Assembly (NCBI GenBank): GCA_023135015.1
Contig: JAGLTZ010000218.1
Location: 1-5,531, forward strand
Length of the DNA stretch: 5,531 nucleotides
Origin: Candidatus Latescibacterota bacterium
Lineage (GTDB): Bacteria; Blakebacterota; Blakebacteria; Blakebacterales; Blakebacteraceae
Reading direction: 5' to 3'
Below the pieces are notes generated by a model. That model searched no databases. It was not told the origin of the DNA and saw only the letters and a program-made list of their open reading frames with translations. How positions within the stretch are numbered: position 1 is the stretch's first letter; every line of letters starts with the position of its first letter. Positions 1 through 5,496 of this stretch are shown piece by piece. Both the position numbers and the translations under genes were made by a program.

Positions 1-113
1 CGATTTCCCAGGAAGTAGTCGTCCGCCGTCCGCTGCCTTCCCGCCAGCCAGAGTCCCAAACCGGCGGTACCGAACAGGTAGATGAAGAGAACTGTCAGGT
101 CTAAGGCGTTCAC
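1..113 (-). CDS. Sodium:solute symporter (SSS family), N-terminal fragment
   Basis: This is a partial gene that runs off the left edge; only the first 37 codons are present. The frame starts at a GTG at 113-111 and reads V-N-A-L-D-L-T-V-L-F-I-Y-L-F. It continues through a hydrophobic stretch (about residues 5-24, the first membrane helix) to A-G-R-Q-R-T-A-D-D-Y-F-L-G-N. A first helix followed by a short loop with DDYFLGxR is the characteristic N-terminus of SSS-family sodium/substrate symporters, which are inner-membrane transporters. No earlier in-frame start is possible because the frame closes upstream, and the ribosome-binding site is weak. The start lies 8 nt after the anmK stop codon, so the two are probably cotranscribed. 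Substrate is unknown from 37 residues; linkage to anmK suggests an amino sugar such as (anhydro)MurNAc. The family call is fairly firm, the substrate is inference. Confidence 0.8.
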   Translation of the reverse strand, partial: MNALDLTVLFIYLFGTAGLGLWLAGRQRTADDYFLGN

Positions 114-121
114 CTAACCCA

Positions 122-1390
122 TCACTCTGCCTCTGGCAGGCGACCGGGACCACCCCGATCCAGAAAAGGCCGGACAAGGAGGCGTCCACGCCCCGGTACC
201 AGGCTGCCCAGAACAGAAGGTTTCCGGGCCCCCGTGACCGCGGGAATGCCTGCGGGTACCCCCATCAGGAAGGCATCGGCCAGTAATGCGAATGCAACGG
301 CCTCTTTGGCATCGACAGGAAGACCGAGTTCGTCACTGACCATCAGCCTGGCCGGTGCGAGGCGGCGGCTCAGACGTTCCATTAGAACCGGATTCCTGGC
401 GCCCCCACCCGAGACGACCACTTCCCAATCCGCCCCTACCTGCGGGAGGAACCTCCCGTATGCGCGGGCGATCGACTCGGCCGTGAATTCCACGGCTGTC
501 GCTACCAGATCTGCAAGCGGATATTTCTTACCACACCGGTCCCATACAGCTTCCACGAAAGGATCACCGAAGTCCTCCCTTCCTGTGCTCTTCGGGGGAT
601 CGCGGGATAGAAACGGGTGGGACAACCAGGTATCCAGCAGTTCCGGAATTGTTTTCCCTTCACGCGCCAGCTCCCCATCAGTGTCGAAGGTACGGCTCTC
701 TCCCGTTCCACGCCGTACAAGACCGTCTAACACCATATTGCCCGGACCGGTATCGAAACCTATCACTCCATCAAGTCCGTGTCCGGCAGGCAGCCACGTG
801 AGATTGGCTATCCCGCCTATGTTCTGGGCCACTCTGTCGTTGTCGGAGCTTCTCAGCAGTACTGCGTCGGCATAAGGAACGAGTGGAGCTCCCTGCCCAC
901 CCGCGGCCACGTCGCGGCTGCGGAAGTCATGGACCACGTCACAGCCCAAGCGCTCTGCCACAACAGCCGCAGACCCCAGTTGCAGGCTCACCGGGCAGGC
1001 TTCTGCCTGAACCTCCCCGGGAGCGGTGGTAAAAGGAAACCTTCCATCAGGATCGTGGAAAACCGTCTGGCCGTGAAGCCCGATGCCATCAACATCACCG
1101 GGGGGAATCCCTGCCTGGTCAAGAAGTGATTGCAGTGCCTCTGCGTATGCTTCCCCGAGCTGTGCGTGCAGGTAGGCGCCATGAAGAATTGTTGTCGAAT
1201 CGGCCGCGGCGGCGGCCAGTATCTGCTCACGAAGTTGGGAGGAGAAGGGATCGGTGCGGAAGGAGATGATATCCCACGAGGGTGCGAGAGGATCTCCTTC
1301 GAGCCTCACAAGGGCGGTGTCTATGCCGTCGGCCGATGTACCGGACATGCATCCGGCCAGCACCCTGACGTGGCGCGACTCTCCTACCAC
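122..1390 (-). CDS. anmK: Anhydro-N-acetylmuramic acid kinase
   Basis: AnmK is a cytoplasmic sugar kinase of the ASKHA fold. It uses ATP to open the 1,6-anhydro ring of anhMurNAc and gives MurNAc-6-phosphate, a step of murein recycling. The 422-residue protein shows the family motifs in order: MSGTSADGID (residues 15-24, nucleotide-binding loop), LHGQTV (105-110), RDVAAGGQGAPLVP (159-172, with the presumed catalytic base Asp160), NIGGIAN (190-196), FDTGPGN (212-218), SGGGARNP (327-334) and DAKEAVAFALLA (360-371). All expected polar residues look intact. The start is a GTG that overlaps the stop of the upstream carboxypeptidase gene as GTGGTAG, with a GAGGG about 10 nt upstream. It is roughly 50 residues longer than the Escherichia coli enzyme, partly from a C-terminal tail rich in R, G and P (about 400-422). 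Family assignment is secure. Confidence 0.97.
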   Translation of the reverse strand: MVGESRHVRVLAGCMSGTSADGIDTALVRLEGDPLAPSWDIISFRTDPFSSQLREQILAAAAADSTTILHGAYLHAQLGEAYAEALQSLLDQAGIPPGDVDGIGLHGQTVFHDPDGRFPFTTAPGEVQAEACPVSLQLGSAAVVAERLGCDVVHDFRSRDVAAGGQGAPLVPYADAVLLRSSDNDRVAQNIGGIANLTWLPAGHGLDGVIGFDTGPGNMVLDGLVRRGTGESRTFDTDGELAREGKTIPELLDTWLSHPFLSRDPPKSTGREDFGDPFVEAVWDRCGKKYPLADLVATAVEFTAESIARAYGRFLPQVGADWEVVVSGGGARNPVLMERLSRRLAPARLMVSDELGLPVDAKEAVAFALLADAFLMGVPAGIPAVTGARKPSVLGSLVPGRGRLLVRPFLDRGGPGRLPEAE

Positions 1391-3246
1391 CCTTCGCCGA
1401 CCCTCGGTTCATCAACGGACCTCTGACTCGGGATACTAGGATCTAGAGCGACTACAACGCGGCCTATCAGAAGTCCCTTCCTGCGGACAGTTATCTCGTA
1501 GAGGCGGCCCTCGCCTCTCAGGCTGTAACCGGGTAGAAGGTCCCGGCCCAGCCGAATTTCATGACCCCGGTCATGGGGCCCGTCGGGGCCTGGATATCCA
1601 CGGAAATTGACCGTCAGGGGTTCGGCTTCACGTGGAACCATCACGACATCAACGACTGTCAGGTTCTCCGATGGAGACACCCGCAGCGTATCTCCTTCCG
1701 CCAATGCTACCGGCTTCTGGCCGCCACGCCGGACCAGCAGGTAATGCAGTCTCGGTTGTACGATCTCGACAACGGCTTTGGCGATGATCTCCGGCCCACG
1801 TTCGGCGCGGATTTCATATCGTTCATCCTCAGGGCTCAGGCTGAAACGCTGAAGCAGGTCGTGGGCGGTGTTGATGGTATAGCCCCTGTCCTCTCCATCG
1901 TTGACCGTGGTATTTCCCACAAAGCCCCGGAAATTGACCTTGTATCCTTCGGTCGTCGACGCCAGCGGGTCGTCCAGCATCAGCTCGTCACCCCATAACA
2001 CCTGCAGTGACTCACCCGGGGCGAGGTAGGTCCAGTTGCCGTTAACCGCCAGCCGGAAGGCATCGATCCGCACCCCGGTCCCTACAGCCGGTAAAATGGG
2101 TGGTGAGGCAGGCACAACAGCTGAGGCGTCTGCCCGAAAGAGTATCTCGCCGCAGGGGTACTTGTCCTTTCTCACATAAACACGGGCGTCTGTCTCCAGC
2201 ACTATAAGTCGGCGGAAATCGTTGAAGCTGCCCGTTCCCTCCACATCGACAACCAGTCCGCGCTCATAATTGGCCTCGACATGTGTTATCTCTACCGTCG
2301 AACCCGGCCGGACCGCCAGTGAGCCGCCATTCTCCACAATGACGGAGGATCCCCCGTTCACCGAGACAGCCAGGTAATTCAGCGCCGGCGTTTCGAGGGC
2401 GAAACGGGGATGATCGGGAATAATCCCGAAATGCTCGAGGAATGCATTGATCACCAGAACCTGGTATTCCACGCGCAGGGACTCGTCGGTTATATCCTGA
2501 GATGTCTCTACTCCGAAACCGGGTATGCCGACGCGGCTGACCGCGTGGAATGTGGCCGAGCCGCGCTGCTCCTTGTGCTGGGACTCTTCGTTGAAGGTCA
2601 TCGTATTCTTCACAAGGAAGTGGTGCCCGGGCTGCATGATCATCCGGTTCACCTGCTCCACAACCATTGCAGCCGTTGCCTCGAGGTTCACCCGTTCCCC
2701 GTTCGGCCGTGAGAACTCCTCGGCATCCACGATGATGGACTGACCCCACAGTCTGGGATTGCGGCGTGGCCCCTCCCAGGCGGTACTGTAGAACCCGGAC
2801 CCATCGTGAAGGTTGAGCAACGCATCTGATTCTGTCATGAGGCTTGCCATTACACCTACGATGTTCTGGTCGACCTCATGTTCATACGAGGCTCCGAACT
2901 GACGGTTCATATCGCCCCGTACACCCCGGGTGTTCTGATAGATAGAGAAGATATTCGCCCGGGGAATGACGATAAGGTTCCCCCTGCGCAGGGTCAGGTC
3001 GGCGTAAAGATCGGCGGCGAGGTAGCCGCCCGGTTCGTTGCCGTGTATCCCCCCGATGATCATTATCGTGGGGCCGGGCTCCCGACCACATATATGATAT
3101 ACGTGCAGTTCGTGATCGGTATCGGCGAAGAAGACAGTATGGGCTCGTCCTGGCGGTGGCAACTTGATGTGGTCTACGACAGGTTCGGGTGCAGCTTCAG
3201 TCAGAAGAGCCGTCGCGACAACAGCTATCGCGGGAACCAGCTTCAT
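1384..3246 (-). CDS. Secreted M14/M99-family zinc carboxypeptidase with repeated C-terminal domains (Csd4/Pgp1-like)
   Basis: This is a predicted periplasmic metallocarboxypeptidase of 620 residues. Residues 1-19 form a signal peptide (M-K-L-V-P-A-I-A-V-V-A-T-A-L-L-T-E-A-A). The catalytic domain (about 37-275) carries the zinc-binding HxxE of GGIHGNEPGGY (His68, Glu71) and the third ligand in LLNLHDGS (His147). It also has RGDMNRQF (Asn114-Arg115, the usual carboxylate-binding pair) and a candidate catalytic glutamate in GFGVETSQ (Glu247). GxxGxEPGG resembles the D,L-carboxypeptidases Csd4 and Pgp1, which cut tripeptide stem peptides to dipeptides. Csd4, however, uses Gln where His68 stands here. 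After it come three related beta-rich units (about 289-372, 393-496 and 499-602), making the protein some 180 residues longer than Csd4. The ATG overlaps the preceding stop as ATGA and has a strong GAGGGAGG ribosome site. Peptidoglycan as substrate is inferred from family and neighbours; an aspartoacylase or succinylglutamate desuccinylase-like role is the alternative. Confidence 0.85.
   Translation of the reverse strand: MKLVPAIAVVATALLTEAAPEPVVDHIKLPPPGRAHTVFFADTDHELHVYHICGREPGPTIMIIGGIHGNEPGGYLAADLYADLTLRRGNLIVIPRANIFSIYQNTRGVRGDMNRQFGASYEHEVDQNIVGVMASLMTESDALLNLHDGSGFYSTAWEGPRRNPRLWGQSIIVDAEEFSRPNGERVNLEATAAMVVEQVNRMIMQPGHHFLVKNTMTFNEESQHKEQRGSATFHAVSRVGIPGFGVETSQDITDESLRVEYQVLVINAFLEHFGIIPDHPRFALETPALNYLAVSVNGGSSVIVENGGSLAVRPGSTVEITHVEANYERGLVVDVEGTGSFNDFRRLIVLETDARVYVRKDKYPCGEILFRADASAVVPASPPILPAVGTGVRIDAFRLAVNGNWTYLAPGESLQVLWGDELMLDDPLASTTEGYKVNFRGFVGNTTVNDGEDRGYTINTAHDLLQRFSLSPEDERYEIRAERGPEIIAKAVVEIVQPRLHYLLVRRGGQKPVALAEGDTLRVSPSENLTVVDVVMVPREAEPLTVNFRGYPGPDGPHDRGHEIRLGRDLLPGYSLRGEGRLYEITVRRKGLLIGRVVVALDPSIPSQRSVDEPRVGEGW
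1441..2382 (-). repeat. Three divergent C-terminal domain repeats in the M14/M99 carboxypeptidase
   Basis: The two distal units (residues 393-496 at 1759-2070, and 499-602 at 1441-1752) align at a 109-residue offset. Both contain VNFRGxxG, then DRGxxI, DLL, SL and a YEI strand, and they end in a V-rich strand. A more divergent first unit (residues 289-372 at 2131-2382) begins with LNYLAVSVNGG and has VDVEGTGSFND in the position of the VNFRG block. All three look like beta-sandwich domains. The first repeat is the least certain. Confidence 0.65.
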
Positions 3247-3983
3247 GATCCTCCCTCTACCGGAAATACCCTTTCGAGCAGCAGACGCCCCTCGCGGTCA
3301 TAGACTAGCATCTGCACCTCGCGCATCCGGAAGCCTTCAGGCAGGGAGAATTCGTATCTGATCGGCTTCAGTCTTCTTATAGCGAACGACTCTCCAGCCT
3401 GAGCAGAGAGGGGCCGACCGTTTACAATGGTCATGGGGGGAAGAGTAAGGAAGCGGCCCGGCCGTTCAACATCCTCAATCAGTATCGCAACAAACCCGCG
3501 CTGTACCTCGCCTGTCCATTCGGTCTTCGTAAGCTGGACATTGAGTTCCCACCCATCTCCCCCATCCAGTGGGCGGAGGCGGAAATTCTCCAGGCGGACC
3601 ACCGCCCCAACAGCCTGCCGTACCTCATCAAGCGCGGCCCTGCTTCCGGCAGGCACTGTCTCGACACCCGGCTGTAAGGGCTGCTGTGAGGTTTGCATAG
3701 CGGCAGCCGGAAGCTCGGCTGCCCCCGGAACTCTGTCTGCGGGCGCCGGCTGGGGAGAAACTGCGACAATCTCCCGTCCAGCCATAAGCTGGTACTTGTC
3801 CCAAAGCTGACGGTATTCGATCCGCTGCAGCACTACGGCGTAGATGAGCGCTGCAACAAGGATCACAAACACGACCGCACCGGCTGATAGCCACAGGAAT
3901 CTGCGCCGAGTCAGAGCCCAGGTACGGTTACGGCCATCCGGCCGGAGCGTGATCAATGTCAGGTGCAATCGGCTTTTTTTCAT
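3243..3983 (-). CDS. Bitopic membrane protein of unknown function, periplasmic C-terminal domain
   Basis: I do not recognise this 246-residue protein with confidence. It has a basic cytoplasmic N-terminus (residues 1-28, rich in Arg and Lys), one membrane helix (about 29-52) and a short linking segment. Then comes a low-complexity Pro/Ala/Gln linker (about 73-113) and a periplasmic domain (about 117-243) predicted to be mostly beta. The final part, with FAIRRLKPI, SLPEGFRMREVQMLVYD and GRLLLERVFPV, recalls the C-terminus of the DUF6776 family of gammaproteobacterial bitopic proteins (F-x-R-x-x-x-x-I, then L-P-x-G-F-x-x-x-x-V-x-V). I cannot verify that match. From memory, DUF6776 genes in Pseudomonas lie near a bactofilin gene and anmK. 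Start ATG at 3983, 43 nt after the transpeptidase-family gene, with AGGGCGG upstream. Its stop overlaps the start of the carboxypeptidase gene, so the two are likely translationally coupled. A scaffold or partner role for its neighbours is speculation. Confidence 0.8.
   Translation of the reverse strand: MKKSRLHLTLITLRPDGRNRTWALTRRRFLWLSAGAVVFVILVAALIYAVVLQRIEYRQLWDKYQLMAGREIVAVSPQPAPADRVPGAAELPAAAMQTSQQPLQPGVETVPAGSRAALDEVRQAVGAVVRLENFRLRPLDGGDGWELNVQLTKTEWTGEVQRGFVAILIEDVERPGRFLTLPPMTIVNGRPLSAQAGESFAIRRLKPIRYEFSLPEGFRMREVQMLVYDREGRLLLERVFPVEGGS
3250..3257 (-). promoter_or_regulatory. Strong ribosome-binding site for the carboxypeptidase gene
   Basis: GAGGGAGG lies just upstream of the ATG at 3246, inside the last codons of the bitopic-protein gene (V-E-G-G-S-stop). 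Together with the ATGA overlap it supports both the chosen start and translational coupling. Confidence 0.75.
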
Positions 3984-4006
3984 GAGCCGCCCTAGTGGGG
4001 TCTACT

Positions 4007-4021
4007 ATCCAGTTTCTGGAT
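4007..4021 (-). other. Small hairpin in the gap between the YkuD-family gene and the bitopic-protein gene
   Basis: ATCCAG-AAA-CTGGAT (minus strand) is a perfect 6-bp inverted repeat with a 3-nt loop, lying 5 nt after the stop codon of the upstream gene. No run of T follows, so it is not an intrinsic terminator. It could be an mRNA-processing or stability element that separates the levels of the first gene from those downstream, or it could be chance. Confidence 0.35.
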
Positions 4022-4026
4022 GGGAA

Positions 4027-5328
4027 CTATCTCTCCTCGCTGGTTTCTTTCACGATCTTCCATGCACCCTCTTCGAGTTCTAAATAAAGCTGCTTGGACG
4101 ACCGCGCCCGGAAGCCGTCCGACTCATACCGCTGGTCGAACGACGCGACCATACCGCCTTCACGGGGATAGACGCGCAGGTTGCTGATATCCACCCTGAT
4201 ATAGCTGTACCGCTCGATCAGCTGGCTCTTGTAGGCACGGTACCGTGCGTAATCCATCCCCCTGCTTGAGAAGGACCTGCCGTAGAAAGCCATGTATCGG
4301 TCGATATCCATCGACTCCCACGCCGATTCCCAATCGGCGACGAGCTGTCCTATTTCCACCTCTGCCGGCTCACGTTCCGTTGGCACAAAAGGTGTGATGC
4401 GGCTGGTCTCCAAAACGATCTTCCAGCCCTCCTCCTCGAGCCTGAAATAGAGCCGCTTGGCCGATTGTGCGCGATAGCGATCCGACTCATATCGCTGGTC
4501 AAAAGCGGTGACCACCCCGCCGTCATGTCTGAAAATATGCAGGTTGCTGATATCAACCTTGATGTACTCGTACTGGCGGGTCAGCCTGCCTTTATATGCA
4601 CGGAAGGCGTCGTAGTTCCTACCCATGCTGCTGAAAGACCAGCTGTAGAAGGCCATGAAACGATCGATATCCATCGATTCCCAGGCTGCTTCCCAATCGG
4701 CTACCAGCTTAAGCATCTCCTGCAGGAAGGAGCCGGCCCCCTCCGGATCGAGCCGCCGCAGATGCTCCTTTACAACTAACGCGGTGGAGCCTGTATACGG
4801 TCCCGTCCTGATTATCGGCGTCAATCGGTTCATATCCTCATTTGTCACCACGACACAGCCCCGTGTGTTATATCCGTTCGTGATGCGTTCGGGTTCATCG
4901 GTAGCGTGGAGCCAGATATTGCTGCCGTGCTTGCCCGCCAGCCGGTCGAAAATGTTCGGATAGTTGGTTACAAAAGCTCTGAGGCCATATTCGGGAGGCA
5001 GCTCACTGCCATCGATGACCCCGGTAAAGAAATAGATGCCCTCCGGGGTACGGAGATCCCCCTCGGACTGCTTGTCCCCGTCCTGTTCCCCTGTATTGGC
5101 GCGGAAGACCTCCACCAGTTCCGGGGTGTCGTGCAGGGTACCCCTGAGGAGAAAAAGGCTCTGAGTGGCCTTTTCGACCAGTATCGCATGACTACCCTCG
5201 GGGAGGAGGAGAATCGAACCCGATACCATTTCACCGGGCCCGACTGCGTGGTCAGCTACACCCGGAGTACCAGGGCCCTGAGGCGCGGCCAGTAAACTCA
5301 ACAGGAGTATCGATCGAATCATCATCAC
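4027..5328 (-). CDS. Secreted YkuD-fold L,D-transpeptidase-family protein with two tandem NTF2-like domains (Csd6/Pgp2-like)
   Basis: This 433-residue protein begins with a hydrophobic signal sequence (residues 4-15). The YkuD catalytic domain spans about 46-187. It opens with the usual beta-strand (HAILVEKATQSLFLL), continues with GDKQSEGDLRTPEGIYFF (84-101), and ends in the active-site block IWLHATD...NTRGCVVV with His141, Gly157 and nucleophile Cys158. YkuD enzymes act on the mDAP-D-Ala bond of stem peptides, as transpeptidases or, in Csd6/Pgp2, as L,D-carboxypeptidases. Two NTF2-like domains follow at 208-309 and 329-430. Csd6 also joins a YkuD fold to a C-terminal NTF2-like domain, but to one only. 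The start is uncertain: GTG at 5328 and ATGs at 5325 and 5322 are all in frame and none has a clear ribosome site. This is the first gene of the cluster. The fold is secure; carboxypeptidase rather than transpeptidase activity is inference. Confidence 0.92.
   Translation of the reverse strand: MMMIRSILLLSLLAAPQGPGTPGVADHAVGPGEMVSGSILLLPEGSHAILVEKATQSLFLLRGTLHDTPELVEVFRANTGEQDGDKQSEGDLRTPEGIYFFTGVIDGSELPPEYGLRAFVTNYPNIFDRLAGKHGSNIWLHATDEPERITNGYNTRGCVVVTNEDMNRLTPIIRTGPYTGSTALVVKEHLRRLDPEGAGSFLQEMLKLVADWEAAWESMDIDRFMAFYSWSFSSMGRNYDAFRAYKGRLTRQYEYIKVDISNLHIFRHDGGVVTAFDQRYESDRYRAQSAKRLYFRLEEEGWKIVLETSRITPFVPTEREPAEVEIGQLVADWESAWESMDIDRYMAFYGRSFSSRGMDYARYRAYKSQLIERYSYIRVDISNLRVYPREGGMVASFDQRYESDGFRARSSKQLYLELEEGAWKIVKETSEER
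4039..4707 (-). repeat. Tandem duplication of the NTF2-like domain inside the YkuD-family gene
   Basis: Two copies lie at 4402-4707 (residues 208-309) and 4039-4344 (residues 329-430), an exact 363-base (121-codon) period. By hand count 66 of 102 aligned residues are identical with no gaps. Shared blocks include LVADWE, AWESMDIDR, VDISNL and FDQRYESD. The DNA also matches locally, for example tcgatatccatcga at 4301-4314 and 4664-4677. A 19-residue linker rich in Pro and Glu separates the copies. Confidence 0.9.
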
Positions 5329-5352
5329 AACCGTAAAGAGGAAAACATTGCC

Positions 5353-5430
5353 ATTATGAGAATAGATGTTAGCTGTCGGACCGACAGAACAGCAACCTTA
5401 ATTGCATGTAATTAGGGTGATTACACCTAA
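5353..5430 (-). promoter_or_regulatory. Probable promoter region of the operon, with palindromic operator candidate at 5373-5387
   Basis: The stretch upstream of the first gene is much more AT-rich than the genes. On the minus strand a CATAAT at 5358-5353 matches the sigma-70 -10 consensus at five of six positions. It would place transcription start roughly 15-20 nt before the first start codon. No good -35 hexamer sits at the right distance. Instead that position is covered by CTGTCGG-A-CCGACAG (5373-5387), two perfect 7-bp arms around one base, typical in shape of a dimeric regulator's site. An imperfect dyad (5412-5430, TTAGGGTG...CACCTAA) lies further up. A promoter here is likely from layout; its exact elements are tentative. 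Confidence 0.4.
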
Positions 5431-5459
5431 AAGTATCTAAAAACATGTAGATGTACTTT

Positions 5460-5478
5460 CTCGTATTCCCAATACGAG
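5460..5478. repeat. Perfect inverted repeat, 8-bp arms with 3-bp centre
   Basis: CTCGTATT-CCC-AATACGAG is exact over both arms. Neither strand has a T-run after it, so an intrinsic terminator is unlikely. It may be a regulator site for the operon or for a divergent gene to the right; no function can be assigned. Confidence 0.5.
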
Positions 5479-5496
5479 CATGGTTATCGTTCAGAA

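Noticed and set aside
234..875. Long plus-strand open frame of 213 codons opposite anmK
   Set aside because: It lies wholly within the firmly identified anmK gene on the other strand, has a Ser/Ala/Pro/Arg-rich composition typical of antisense shadows, and shows no recognisable domain.
2264..2749. 161-codon minus-strand frame inside the carboxypeptidase gene
   Set aside because: It is an out-of-frame shadow rich in Arg and Gly within a gene whose motifs and domain repeats are continuous in the main frame.
2878..3303. 141-codon plus-strand frame across the carboxypeptidase and bitopic-protein junction
   Set aside because: It crosses a well-supported ATGA gene junction on the opposite strand, has no ribosome site or family resemblance.
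4007..4021. Intrinsic terminator after the YkuD-family gene
   Set aside because: The stem is only 6 bp with no T-run after it, and the next gene starts 43 nt later on the same strand.
4039..4707. Direct repeats suggesting a mobile or CRISPR-type array
   Set aside because: The repeat is in frame with an exact 121-codon period and conserved at the protein level, so it is a domain duplication inside a gene.
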